NCBI GenBank assembly: GCA_013350335.1
Contig: CM023539.1
Coordinates: forward strand, 42,580,631-42,644,630
DNA length: 64,000 nt
Direction of reading: 5' to 3'
From: Chimonanthus salicifolius
Taxonomy: Eukaryota; Streptophyta; Magnoliopsida; Laurales; Calycanthaceae
A model generated the notes under the pieces. The model ran no database searches and was not told the DNA's origin. It saw only the letters and a list, made by a program, of their open reading frames with translations. The position numbers were made by a program, and so were the translations under genes. Numbering within the stretch: position 1 is the stretch's first letter; each line of letters starts with the position of its first letter. Below are positions 10,188 to 22,005 of the stretch, one piece after another.

Positions 10188-13100
10188 GTGCTCCAGTCCC
10201 CCTGGCAACAAAGATGTATCACTCACAAAAAAATCGTCTTCGAACAGCACTGGGCCTTCTCTACCATGAGGCATTGGCACAAGATCATATCAGCAATTCC
10301 TTAGGCCCAAAACAAGTTACCGGCAACACTGTGCCATCTTCACGAGTTTCATCTCCTGGTAGTTTGTTGCACAATGTGCAGAAGGAACATATGCCTCAAA
10401 AGGTTTGCAATGATTATCCAATGTTAATTGTAGTTCATTTGCATGTTCACTGCATTATCCAATGTAAAATGTTGCATGTTTGGTGTTATTTTAATTTTGT
10501 TTTCTTGGTGAGTTCATGGGTACCATGTTTTGTACAGTTCCTTTCACCTTTCTCACTAAAATTGTGAATTCCAAAAAGAAAAAAAAAAGGTTGTATTCCC
10601 AGTGTTAAAGACAAAAACGGTTATATTCTTTTTTTCCATCTAAATATCTTTGTGAGGTGTCAAGATTGTTGGCTCTTGTTTGTACACCAGTTGACTTCCA
10701 CCTACAAAAAGAGTTATTTTCTTTTGCTTAATATCTTAATAACAAAACTGTAGATTCAATCCTCACATAAGAGCTAATGACTTGGTTTGATAGGATGTTG
10801 AGTTGCAACATGAGTGTGAGTGAGGCAAGTTTGTCTTAGACTGGATCTTAAAATTTCAGTTTTAATCTGAATTTGAAGTTCTTATTTTTGTAAGATTGGC
10901 AACAAAGTTTTTAGAAAGTTGACATGAGAAAGAGACATTTAGGTACAAAGTTGGCTTGATATAGAGGGTCATATGACCCCAAACTGTTAGTGATTGGTTG
11001 AACCAAACCCCTTCCTCTTAATGAATTTTGATAGTTGACCAATTGACACTCCCTTCCACCACCTACGACCATCAACCATCATCATCATCATCATTGAAGC
11101 TATTCATCCCATCAATCTAGGGTTAGCATTTGTATTTGGTTGTCACATGTTTCTTTTTTCTATGGGCTGACTACCTATTTGACACCCATGGGACTTGAAC
11201 CTATAACCTTGAGGTTGCACTAGTGAACACTTACCAACTGTGCTAGAGGTTCTTGTCCATCAATGACCATCAATGTGACACTTGAAAGAGAAACAATATC
11301 ATTCAATGTGATGTGGTTCTTGAGTTATTCATTAGAAGTCCCATATTGCCCAAATTGGATTCTGCACACTCGGGCGAATATGATTTCTCTTCCTAACAAT
11401 TCAATACACCTCTAATAGCGAGTTAGATGGTGGGCCCAACAATGCATCATTCATAGGGATATTGATGCGGGATCGATGCTCACGGCAGAGCGATCCAGCC
11501 AAAATCGGAGATCTTGAGTCTTCGACGAGACCGGGAAAAGAAGAAAAGCCATATTTCACAAGCCTCATGCGATTGTGACAAGTGGCAATCTGAAGAGAAT
11601 TTTATCCAAAGCTTCTCTGTGTACTATATCTCCGAGCAACCACAAAATTCGAATTTTCTATTGCTCCATTATCCCATTCCAATTCAGCCTGTATTATGGA
11701 CAGATTCATTGTAACATCTTCTCCATAATTCTCTCAAAATCCCAGTCCAAGATAATCCTCTCTCTAGCTAAATTCGAATGTACATAGGTGCATCCAGATC
11801 ATAGGACACTTGATAACCTTGGGTCCATGCGAATTCCACATGCCACCTCATCAGTCTTTGCAAATTCGAGTGCACTGGGCTTGAAATCCTGGACTTTGAG
11901 CTTTAATCTAGCCTGCTTCTTGGTGGACTTTGACTCATGAGCTTTTAATTGCAGGCTGGAACATTGGGTCCACTAGTGTGCTGTGTTATGAATTTTTACT
12001 ACCTTTACAATTAAAAGTCTAAAAATATTATCATAATTCAAATTCTCATATGTGGACTTGAATTACAATAATTTACAATAATTCCCAAAATAAAATTAGG
12101 TGGTAAAATTACAAACTTTCCAAAATTAACACTTGGTCCACTTTTCTGCATTTTGAAAGAAGAGAGAAAAAATTTAAAAGAAAAGGTGAGCAAGAGAAGA
12201 AAAAAGTGAGGAAGTTGTACCCTTTTCGTCACTACACACTTTTTTCTCGCTTTCCCCTCTTTTTCTTCCTGTTTATTAGCCACCACAGCTCTCGTGTATT
12301 AGGTTTTCAGCGCTTTCCTATTTTTCTTCTTGAGGTGCTGCTGGTATGGTTATTAGGGCTTTCATTTCTTCTTATATCACATACGACGTGCGGCACCTTC
12401 ACTTAAAGTCACGGTAAAGTCACACGTTTTCACTTGACTTTTAAGATTATAAGTTTATTTCACATGAGCATTCAAATGTGGCTTTCATGACTTTTTTTAT
12501 TTCTCCTTTTCAATGATGATCTCCTATCTTTCTCTATTATTTCTCTTTTTAATTAAACTTTTTTCTCTTGTTTTTCACATATTTATTTTTTTGCCATTTT
12601 TTTTCTATTCTTATTAAAAAAAACCTCTTTTTATTTTTTTTCCAATCTTTTGTATCTATTTTTTAAAAATAAAAATGTCTAAAAAGTGATTTTTTATTTT
12701 TAGAATTTTTTAATTTGATGAATGCTATTTAGATTTATTTAAATGCCTTTGATTTATTCGTTGATTTCTTAAATTTATCTATACTTAATATTTATATTGA
12801 AATCTCATATTAATATATATTTTTTTCTTTTTTATGGTTATTTACAATGGATGATAAGTGCCAAATTAGGGATGACAATTGCTTGACCGATTTTTTATAG
12901 TTTATAGAATAATTTTAAAATAATTTAATAATGGATGTTTAATATATTTATAGTTTATAGAATAATTTTAGAAAAAAAGCATTATGAATCTTACGATTCT
13001 ATGATTTCCGATTCACGATTCACACTCCTAGACCGATTCACGATACGATTCGAGTTTGACAACATTGGTTTGAATATGAGCTCACTTGGTGGACCTCTTT

Positions 13101-16100
13101 AGTCTAACCAATGTATAGGCAATATACTTTAGAAGTTAAGAACACAATAAAAGAATTTAGACGAAGATCCTAACTATGTCGTTTTCATTATTCTTGTATG
13201 CTCCTGGCAAGCTCAACCTCTTGCTTCCCACATCAAGTGATTGGAAGCTCTTAAATTCCCTTTAAAACCTTTTGATGGACAGCTACTTTTAACGAAATTT
13301 TGATCCCAAGTGTAGTTTTGTGGTCAATCTGGAAAGAGAGGAACTCTAGAATGTTTGATGGTAAGTAATTGGATGTTAATGATCTCTTTAGATAGAAAAA
13401 TAGAGACTTTGTGTGTAGCTCAAGTCTAGTAATGAGTTTAAGGGTTTACAACCATTGGAGCTTCTATTGTCTTGGGATAGGTGCATGAAGAGTTCTAGTT
13501 GGAAAAGGAAACCCAGAGGATAGTTGGATTCCTTCGGATCGGGGTGTTATGAAATTTAATGTGGATGGGGCGGCGAGGAGAAACCAGGTTTAGTAGGACT
13601 AGGAGGTGTGTTGAGGAATCATGAAGGCCGAACTACGGTCATGTTTAATGATTCAGTTGGTAATAGAGATTCCAATGAGGCTGAAATTCTTAGCATTAGG
13701 AGAGTTTTCGATCATATGGAAAATCCATGGGCAAGGTAAACTTGTGATTGAAGGGGATTCGACAAATGCAATCAAATGGACTAAGGGTCAAAGGCGTCCT
13801 CCTTGGAAATTGATCACTATGGTGAGGGAAATTAGAGCCTCGGTGATAAGGCTCGGTGTATCTTTTGTTCATGTTAACCGTACAGTTAATGGCGTGGTAG
13901 ACTAATTCGCTAAGCTGAAAGTTGATCCCGGCTTCTCAAGAGTCATCTTCTTTTGGTTCTGAGGATGACCATTTGATTGCGCATTGGACGGGGAAGATGT
14001 TTGATTGTAGCTTTCTATCTGTACCTTGTGATTGTATTTTTTATTTCTCTTTCTTATCCTTTTCTTGGTTTTTTTTTCCTTTAAGGTCTATTATTTTTAG
14101 ACCTTCCTTTTAATGCTGTACTTGTTCTTATTATTTTGAATGAATTACCTTTGTTGCTGCTAAAAGAAAAAGTCCAAAACCCCCTCGAAGGATAGGGAGG
14201 AGGTGGGGCCATGGAGCAGGAGGCAATGGTAAAGGCTCCTTTGGGCTATTGTTTGCAGGCCAAAGAATTCATAAATATGCTGATGGGACGGCAGAATTAC
14301 ATAGAGATTGGAATTCATTAGCTGGACTGACAAGTGGGGAAGCTCCTTTGAATTCCCCATGGGCCAGATTGCATGTCTTGATTCTGTCTGGACTGAAATT
14401 TCATCCATCACGAAGATTTAATTTTTAGTCAAGGCAACCCTCCATGGGCCAGTTTAATGTTATTCCAAGGGCTAGTCGTGTCACTGAAGTTCCTTGGTGG
14501 TTCTTCTATGTGCTGGATGCATTTAAGGCCTCAAGGATTATAAGGGCCTCTTTCCATGCTGTGCCAAGAGAAGTGAACCAGTAGGAGGATTTGAGATGTT
14601 AGGACTTGGGAATATATAGGGAGAAGATTGAGATTTTAAATATTGTTGTATGGTCATGGTTGACTTGCTTCAGTTGTATTTTTAGTTAATGTCCATTCCC
14701 TTGTTTAACAATTTCTTATATATTCTGCCCCCTTAATAAAAGCCCTGTTATTCTTAAAAAGGATGCTTGGATGCATGCATACTGTATAAGTTTTTCTTTG
14801 TCTTTTTTCGATAGTTTTCTGCAAGTAATCTCTTTCCCCCTCCAATTGTTAACCTTGTAAACAGAGAGATGCATATGCCTCACATGCCCTTCAAAAACCT
14901 GATCAAATTTTAGCACAAACCTCAGACCTGTGCTTGGGGGCTACAGGAGTATATCCATCAGCAGTTATGAATCAGATTCGGGACAATAAGATTTCAAGGC
15001 CTGCCCTGTCTGTTGATACTGTTTCTACAGGGATGATGAGAACCAGATATCATGCAACACCTTATTCTTTTCCTGGAAACTCTGGTAATGTTTGCATTTT
15101 TTTTTCTTTATGTTCTCTTTTCAGTTGTATGGAAATAGTTTCTTAGTGTTGTGTACTGTGTATATGAATCTTCTAGCACTATCATAAAAATGGGAAATAT
15201 TGTCCTCAAAAGAAGTGTACTCTGCTACAGCCCATGTATATATATATATAGGGAAATGATCAGCTTCACACCCCATGAAGTGCTCCCATGATGGAAGCTA
15301 TATGTGGAGCCTACATATGATCATGGGCTTAGGTGGGTTTGAAAGATCTATGTGTATATCTAACCCCTACAAAAAATTAGCTTGATTGAATGACTAGCCA
15401 CGAGATTGAACTTGATAAAATTATACCCCTATTTATCGTTAATTTTTGTGTCCTTCAAAACCATGACTATAGTTATTTAATTAAGTTAATTTTTATAAGC
15501 AAACCCATCCAACCCTATGATCATAGGTGGACTCCATATGGAGCTCCCACCATGAGAACACTTTATGGGGTGTGTGGCTGACTATTTCGATATATATGTG
15601 TATGTATATGCATATACATATATATAATTGTGATAATCAATGCCTCCATTCGGTATCATTTCACATGTCCTTCATTGATAGTATCCTGGCTTAATTTTAT
15701 GGAACAGAAACTATGGGAACAACTGCCTGCAGGCTGTTGCACATTTGTCAGGTGTACAATGTTGTGACCATAAGGTTGCAGGTTCAAATAAGCTTCTGTT
15801 GCTCCCAAAATAAAATTTAAAAAATGAAAAGCAAAGATAAAGGCACATGACAGGCATCAATAAACTTTCATTCTCCCCAAACTAGTAAGTAAAAATTAAG
15901 AACAAAAATGAAAAACACATGATGTATTATTCTTTTCTATATACAGCTCGCAGAGCATACTTTTTTTTAAGTGTTAATAAGAACTCATGTAGGATATGTT
16001 TTTTTAATGTTAATGAGACAGCTCTTGTAGCATACTGAAATGCTACTTTAGGCATATCCATGTGATTGCATGTGCAATCACATATTCTAGCAGAGCATAT

Positions 16101-19100
16101 AAATTGTAAATTTCCATGCTTACAATTTGCATATCATATATGTATCTCTAGAAATATGTACGAGAGTGCAACCACTTACGTCAGAACCGTAAGTGGTGAG
16201 ACAGTGGAATTCCCTTTTGGAGTGGAACTTCATGAAGGATCTGTTTTAAGCCTATATCTGTTCATGCCAATCATGGACAATTTAACATTAGGAATCCAAG
16301 AAGAAGTGTCATGGTGTATGCTTGTTGCAGATGATATAGTACTAATTAATTAGACAAACAACAAGTCAACGTTAGGATAGATTTGTGAAGGAGAACATTG
16401 GAGTCAAATTGTTTGAAAATTAGTAGAACTAAAACAGAATAAATGAAATGTAACTTTAGTGGGTTAGACAATAGCAAGGGTAACCCAGTGAAGATAGGAA
16501 ACGACCTAGTTGCACGTTGCAATAAGTTTAGATACTTGGGTTCAATGGTAGAACATCAAGGAGGTTTCGATTTAGATATAACGAATAGATAGGAGCGAGG
16601 TTGACAAAATGTAGACAACCTAGCGGGGTCTTGTGCAAAAAAAGAGTCCCTATCTGCCTAAAAGGACGATTTTATAAAACGGTTATTAGACATGCGATGC
16701 TTTATGGAGCATAGTGTTGGACAATGAAAAAAAGACAAGTAAACAAAGTTAGGAGAGCAGAGATGTGTATACTACGTTTGATGAGTGGTTTAACTCTAAA
16801 GGATAGAGTTGGAAATGAACGCATTAGGAATAGTCTAAAGATAATTCTGATAGATGACAAATTGAGAGAAACTCATTTGAGATGGTTTTGTCATGTCAAT
16901 AGAAGACCAAGCACAACCCTAGTACGTAGGGTGGAGAGGTTAGGGATTGAAAGCAATAGGAGGAGAGGCTGACCTTTGAAAACAGGGAGGGAAGGGATAA
17001 AAAAGGACATGTTAGAATGTGAGGTGACTGATGCTATGGTTTACAATATGGATAATTGGAAAAGAAGAACTCGTGAAGCTGACCCCAGTTAGATGGGATA
17101 ATTGGCTGATGATGATGATATGTATAAAAGAAAAGAGAACATAGGTGAAACATTGTACAGATCTGTATTTTCAGCAGATAAGTGTGTGAAAGTCACATGT
17201 ACACTTTAAAACAATGTTTACATTTTAATGTTTATGTCAAACTCAACATATGAATGCCATGTATGATCTTAACACGTGCATTACACAATGATCAACCACA
17301 AGCATTTTTTTGCCATGAACTCTTTATGAGGTCCGTGTGGGACCCACCTCTAACCATGTGTGGTTGGAAAGATCTAGCCTTGGATTTGGGGGTGTGTGGG
17401 GTGTGGCTGGTTGCATAAAAAATCAATCTAATTGGCTAACTCTAGATATGGTTTTCAAGGCCCCACCAAAAGTAAGAAAAAAAAAATTGTATTTATGTTG
17501 CAAAAGGAAGGGTGCTAACTAGATCTAGTCTTTCGAGGAGAGGAATAATCCTGGAGGAAGCTAATTTGACATGTGTCTTGTGTGGTGGAGTAGAAATCGT
17601 GGATCACCTCTTTTGTAGTTGTGCATTGATTATGTTTCAATGGGTCAGCTTATTTGGGCCTTATGGGATGTGATTGGGTAATGCAAGATTCCATTATCAA
17701 CGTCCTATCTTTGTGATGATGTGATGCTCTCAGAGGAAGAGGGAAGATAGTATGGCAACTGATGCCAGCCGTTATCCGATGGCGTGTGGGGTAAGAGAGG
17801 AATCTAAGGATCTTGAGTCTAAAGAGCAATCCACTCGTACAGTTTTTGATGAAGTAAGGGATCTAATATTTTGGCTACTGGGATTTAAGGAATTCAAAGA
17901 TTTTGTTTTTGATTACTTTTCGAGGGTTTGTTGGAACGCTTGAGGGGAGGTAAAAGGAAAAGTAAGCCTTTGGAGAAGTGGAAGCTGCTAGACGTAGGAA
18001 GTTTCAAGTTCAATGTAGATGGGGCAACGAAGGGAAAACCGAGACCGGCTTGACGTAGGACAGGTTAAGATATTTGAAACCTTAGGTATAAATGCTAGAT
18101 GGATGCCTTTATGAGAATGCAAAAATGTATGTTTGTGAATCCTAAAATGACATATATCCATGATTCATATAAGAGGTTAGTGAGAGAAATTAATATTAAA
18201 CAAAGAATAAAACAATAACTTAGGAAAATTCACACACATTTTATCAAAGCAATTTAAAAAGAAGAATGACACCTGCACATAAAAGCCTTCATAGTTGTGT
18301 TGTTGGCCTTCAATGCAAAATTTCTCAAAAGACTTATTAAATCACACAAAACATTGTCCTAGGTCTTCTAGATTTAAAAATCAATCACCTAGAAGGATGA
18401 AATGAGGCTATAGGACCACCTAGGGTTTGCCAAAGGTTTTTTTTTTGGGGCAGAACTTAGTCTCAAATAAGGTGAAATGGTAGGCTGGGGTTAGATCTAT
18501 GAGTTTAAAATAGGGATCTAGAGGTTGAGTCTTATGGGCATTTGATAAGAGTCAAGCCGTTGAAAGTAACATCTCAAATCCAATGACGAATGCCAACTCT
18601 AAACAGATGGAATAAATGATTTTAATGATGATGATGTAGTCCAAAGGTGTGGAGGTTTGACTTAGAGATGAAATCTAACGAATTTGGAATGACATGTCAT
18701 CCTATAAACATTTTACAATAAACATCCACTAGAACAATTTAAAGAGGAGAAACAGGTGTGCTTTGGATGAGAGAATAAATCTCAGCAAATTTGAAGCTAT
18801 TGTTAAGGATAAATGTGTTCTAGATTAATTAGCGTTGAAAATCAGGGTACAGTTTTTTAATTTTACACCTGGATGTACTTAAATAACATTTAACAATTTC
18901 ACATATAATGGATGTACCTCACAATTGCCCATAAATTGGTTCACCATTTTGAGTTATACCCACCATTGGAGTAAGATTTGATAGAATTGCATCCTCTATT
19001 GATATTTGAGACCTTTCAAAGCCATGATTAGAGGATCCAATCAATCTATTTTCTTGTATCCTTATCCAAGCACAAACCTCTCAAATCCATCCAGGCTCCT

Positions 19101-19716
19101 GCACCAAAATGCATCCAGGTGGACTCCATAGAAAATTATAGTGAGACAAATCAGATTAAGCTGATCTTCAATGTGCCTATTGTGGAAGCGTTAATGCTCC
19201 AAACCCACCTAACAATGCCCATTGCAACCCATCTTAGTGGGAAGCAAGGCTTTTGTAAGATGGCATTGTGACTTAAACCCACAACCTTTTTGGTTGTTAC
19301 ATTAAGCGCTTCTCAACTGCACTGCAGGCTTGTGCCAAACATTATTGTTTATAACAAGATTTATGTTCTTTTTGTTGCCTTTTTAACATATAATTTTAAA
19401 AAAATGGTAGTGACTTTTGCACCATGAGTTTTTCTAATGGTGATCTTTCAAGGAAAATTCAAATTTGCCCTCTCTTTTGGGAAAGAGGAAAAGAGAGGGA
19501 AGGAAGTATTGACAAAATTGGAATTTCCTTTAAATGTGGTGAACTATGAGAAAAACTCATGGTGCAAAAATTACTACCTAAATTAAATTGTTCCCTTCTC
19601 TTTTCCTTTTTACCTCTTTAATGGGTTTTTTTCTAATTGCATGAGTACTTACCTGGTTTTTAGGTACAACCCTGGGAACAGTGCAGCAACCCAACGGGAG
19701 TGTTTCTGTTACATAG
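10188..19716 (+). CDS. Unidentified host gene, last three exons
   Basis: Three exons join in frame. Exon A is 10188-10402 (acceptor AATCAG, donor AAG|GTTTGC; enters in phase 1, leaves in phase 0) and reads MYHSQKNRLRTALGLLYHEA and more. Exon B is 14865-15084 (acceptor GTAAACAG; leaves in phase 1, donor GGTAATG) and contains VMNQIRDNKISRPALSVDTV. Exon C is 19664-19716 (acceptor GTTTTTAG), codes only TTLGTVQQPNGSVSVT and ends in TAG. Phases agree at both junctions and the peptide is Ser/Thr/Gln/Pro-rich with no cysteine pattern, signal peptide or membrane segment, so a nuclear or cytosolic regulatory protein is a guess. I do not recognise the family. Earlier exons were not found; they may lie left of the window or be hidden in the repeats at 1-10 kb. 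Introns of about 4.5 kb each carry LINE, RTE, SINE and MITE copies. It could also be a captured gene fragment. Confidence 0.5.
11076..11253 (-). mobile_element. tRNA-derived SINE with RTE-type 3' tail
   Basis: On the minus strand it begins with a tRNA-like head: A box TAGCACAGTTGGTAAGT (about 11225-11243) and B box GGTTCAAGTCCCATG (about 11187-11201). The body ends GATTGATGGGATGAATAGC followed by (TGA)n at 11078-11096. The tail matches the 3' end of the RTE LINEs in this window, which is how such SINEs borrow the LINE machinery. It lies in intron A-B of the unidentified gene. Confidence 0.7.
11254..13189. other. Intronic AT-rich DNA, no feature recognised
   Basis: No supported frame. 12480-12960 is very AT-rich, with a direct repeat of TTTATAGTTTATAGAATAAT near 12895 and 12950. 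12980-13050 repeats GATTC/ATTCACGAT words and may be an old MITE end. It belongs to intron A-B of the gene above. Confidence 0.4.
13190..14165 (+). mobile_element. LINE 3' end with RNase H domain
   Basis: In order on +: WSIWKERNSRMFDG (about 13324-13364), then KFNVDGAARRNQ (about 13552-13590), GKLVIEGDSTNAIKWTKGQR (about 13735-13794) and SFVHVNRTVNGVVD (about 13862-13903). These are the linker and RNase H motifs of plant LINEs, followed by a T-rich 3' UTR and an A-rich end at 14162-14170. Frames are interrupted (stop at about 13593, ATTCGC for the LA of ADxLA). It inserted in intron A-B. Confidence 0.8.
14170..14760 (+). other. Retroposon-like segment ending in A-rich tail
   Basis: The segment starts right after the LINE tail at 14165 and ends CCTTAATAAAAGCCCTGTTATTC then AAAAAGG, which looks like the 3' end of another retroposed transcript. 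I see no protein motif in it. The source is unknown. Confidence 0.3.
15250..15590. mobile_element. MITE with long terminal inverted repeats
   Basis: The left end GGGAAATGATCAGCTTCACA and onward (15251-15328) is matched in reverse complement by the right end up to CGAAATAGTCAGCCACACAC (15512-15589). The imperfect inverted repeats are about 75 bases, both holding an ACACCCCAT core. TA repeats on both sides hide the target duplication. Long inverted repeats without coding sequence suggest a Mutator-like MITE. It lies in intron B-C of the unidentified gene. Confidence 0.6.
16050..17125 (+). mobile_element. RTE-type LINE, reverse transcriptase and 3' end
   Basis: The + strand reads TVSGETVEFPFGVELHEGSV (about 16186-16245) and then WCMLVADDIVLIN (about 16314-16352), with the reverse-transcriptase FADD box as VADD. 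After several frame breaks come AEMCILRLMSGLTLKDRVGN (about 16759-16818) and LRWFCHVNRRPSTTLVRRVE (about 16879-16938). It ends with the untranslated tail GACCCCAGTTAGATGGGATA and a (TGA)n run at 17107-17121. This is the common plant RTE family. It is a degenerate copy in intron B-C. Confidence 0.85.
17500..18060 (+). mobile_element. LINE fragment, zf-RVT to RNase H start
   Basis: The + strand shows CVLCGGVEIVDHLFCSC (about 17575-17625), the zf-RVT zinc-binding signature, and near 18000-18040 FKFNVDGATKGKPR-like text, the start of RNase H. Stops and frame changes throughout; no A-tail seen. Confidence 0.65.
18440..18643 (+). mobile_element. SINE with RTE-type 3' tail, degenerate
   Basis: The right end reads ATGCCAACTCTAAACAGATG followed by GGAATAAATGATTTTAATG and (ATG)n at 18623-18637, matching the SINE tails at 11076 and 36661 and the RTE tail at 17090. 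A B-box-like GAGGTTGAGTCTTATGGG lies near 18520. The A box is not clear. Confidence 0.5.
19175..19340 (-). mobile_element. tRNA-derived SINE, head region
   Basis: On the minus strand an A-box-like GTGCAGTTGAGAAGCG (about 19308-19323) is followed by a B-box-like GTGGGTTTAAGTCAC (about 19269-19283). No RTE tail is visible, so it is either truncated or another SINE family. Confidence 0.45.
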
Positions 19717-20073
19717 TATCCACAGCAAATTTCTAGTTGCAAGAGCCATTAGGCCATCATTCTTCACATTTATTTTTTGGGCCCTTCTACATTTTGGTAT
19801 TTTCTCACTGTTATTGTATCATATGAGATCCTTCTCTGCCTATTAAATTGCTGGATGACACTGAAGATGGTAATTGTAGATTGGCCTCTCAATTTATGTT
19901 GATGGTAATAGATTCCTGCCAATGATTATTAAGGATGCTGCAGAAGCAGATTTCAGGTGCATTTTTTGTAGCATTTATTTTTGGATGTAATGGTATGTTA
20001 CTGTATTGTTTCTTCTATTTATTTTTTGATAAAAAATTTCTTGTATTTTTACTATATGATTATATTTGGGATC
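19717..20073 (+). other. Probable 3' UTR of the unidentified gene
   Basis: The text after the stop is T-rich and without frames, with TATTAAATTGCTGG at about 19838 as a possible near-upstream polyadenylation element. No precise end can be set. Confidence 0.35.
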
Positions 20074-20390
20074 TGTTAGGATTCTGACCAATACGTTAAA
20101 AGTTCTAGAGCTGATAGAACACGTAAAATCAGGCCTTTTATCTGACCTTATCGATGAACTTCAACACTACTCATCGATGACTCCTTACATAACAAACTAC
20201 CATGCTTCTCTTTTCACTTCTGGTTGTATTCACAGAATTCAAATGGGAGACCTGCAACCCGCTCTAATACCAATTGTTAGGGTCCTTAACAATACGTCAA
20301 AGCTCCAGCTGATAGATTGTGTGAAACCAGGCCCTTTATCCCCAATCTATTCATGAATTTCATTACGATCAACTTCGTGATTTATTTTGA
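20074..20390 (-). mobile_element. TRIM (LTR - primer site - LTR), minus orientation
   Basis: Two related direct repeats start TGTTAGGATTCTGACCAATA (20074) and TGTTAGGGTCCTTAACAATA (20275). The left one ends CATAACA at 20194, giving TGTTA/TAACA ends. Just left of the right repeat, GCTCTAATACCAA (20261-20273) is the reverse complement of the tRNA-iMet primer site. The internal part is only about 66 bases, so nothing is coded. The right end of the second repeat is uncertain. Confidence 0.7.
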
Positions 20391-21621
20391 AGCCCACTAT
20401 GATCTGTTGCTGTTTGAAATGCAATATTCTTTTAAAAAATGCCTTTTACAAGGTGCATTATTCAGTGATTCAGAACCTTGATTTGCTGATTCCTTGGTGC
20501 ATCTCCCATACTCGATTATTATGAACTTCAATTGGTGGCCCAGAGCTTGTTAGGGATGAGTGAACCATTAGAACTTACAGTTGGACCTCAAATTGACAGG
20601 AAGGTTAAGGCTTTGATGATGGTGGTGATAAACAAACTGCAATTCTTGTCCCATATCAACAATGAGAAATGCAACAGGTAGAGGAAACTTTTCACCATGG
20701 ACTTTTTAAATAGGGAGCACGTGATCTAGGTGGACACCAGTAGCCCCACCAGATACAAGGGGTCCATTGAGGAATTTCTAGTTTTCCCTTTTTTAGGCAA
20801 TGAAATGGATGACCAAAATAGAATGAGTATTGAGTGATTGGCCAAAAACCCATTTCGGGAAATGGGAGTCCTGTGTTGGACTCCACCTCAAAGAGCCACT
20901 TCATGTTGAGTTACCCTGTGTGTGTCATTTTATTTTTCTTTTATTTCTTATTTTTTGAAAATGTATAACATCTTCAATACAAATAAAACTGAGGATTTCT
21001 CCTCTCTTGCCTCCCACCCTCTCTTGATATTATTTTCCCAACAATCATTTTCTTCGTCATCTTTGTAGCTGGTGGCATTCCCATTTTGGCAAGTGGAATG
21101 CAGGGCTAAGAGCCAATTTTGAGCTATTAAGCCTTATTCATTAAATTTCATATTTGATGAAATTCAATATCTCTCATTTTGTATAGCTGTTTTTTTGTTT
21201 TGGCTCACATTTAGTAATATTTTTTTTTGAATTTACATGTGGGAAACTGCAGGATAACGTTACTTTTATGTATTGCCCACCATGATGAATTTCTATCATT
21301 GTATAAGCTCACAAAAAGCATCAATTGTCATTAAAATAATAATATGACAATTTTCTCCTACTCACGTTTATTAGATAAGGTTTGTTTACTGTAAATTTCT
21401 TTTTTTAATACCTTTTTACATGTGACTATCAAACAAAATTGTAGGAGAATTTCTAAGCAAATAATTTTCTACTCAATAAAATCTCCTTTCTAACAGAATA
21501 CCTTAAAAAAAAAAATCTCCTAAATCTAAAGCCCCAAACACCATGTTTACTTTCTATGCCTAAAGTATTGAACTTTACCAAGGGTTCGGTACACCATACG
21601 TTTTAGATGTTTCTACGAGTC
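20391..21621. other. Intergenic DNA with a SINE tail fragment
   Basis: No supported gene. 21219-21262 (T-run, then GAATTTACATGTGGGAAACT) equals the 3' tail of the T-run SINE family found at 27057, 44326 and 54508, in minus orientation. The rest is unassigned. Confidence 0.45.
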
Positions 21622-22005
21622 TAGGGCTGCAATCCGGGCTTGGCTGGGTCGGGTTTCAAGAAATCTGACCCGATCTAAGTTAATATTGAAATCCGACTCG
21701 ATCTGAGTTAATATTTATGGAACCCAACCCTACCCGAATTGTCAACTCGAAATTCTTGACCTGACTTGAATTGTAACAAAAATCAACTTGAATTTTGACC
21801 CTATCTGCATTTTGAACTCATTTTAGTTTAATTTTATCTGGGTCGGATTAGGTCAGGAAGAGTCGGGTTAACTTGTAAAATCCTCAACTTGACCCGATCT
21901 AAATTCCATGTGGGTTTTTGTCTTCTCAACCCAACCTGCTGATTCGAAATTTTCTCGGGTTGGGTCATACGGGTCAAGTCAAAACCCGACCTGAGTTGCA
22001 GCCCT
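21622..22005. mobile_element. hAT-like MITE
   Basis: The ends are inverted (TAGGGCTGCAA on the left, TTGCAGCCCTA on the right). The body is made of repeated GACCCGA / TCGGGT words, so that the left half (to about 21800) and right half (from about 21830) are partly inverted to each other. It has no coding sequence and no convincing target duplication. Confidence 0.65.

Noticed and set aside
11160..11253. True tRNA gene on -
   Set aside because: A and B boxes are present but the acceptor stem and anticodon arm do not fold as a tRNA; a long body and (TGA)n tail make it a SINE.
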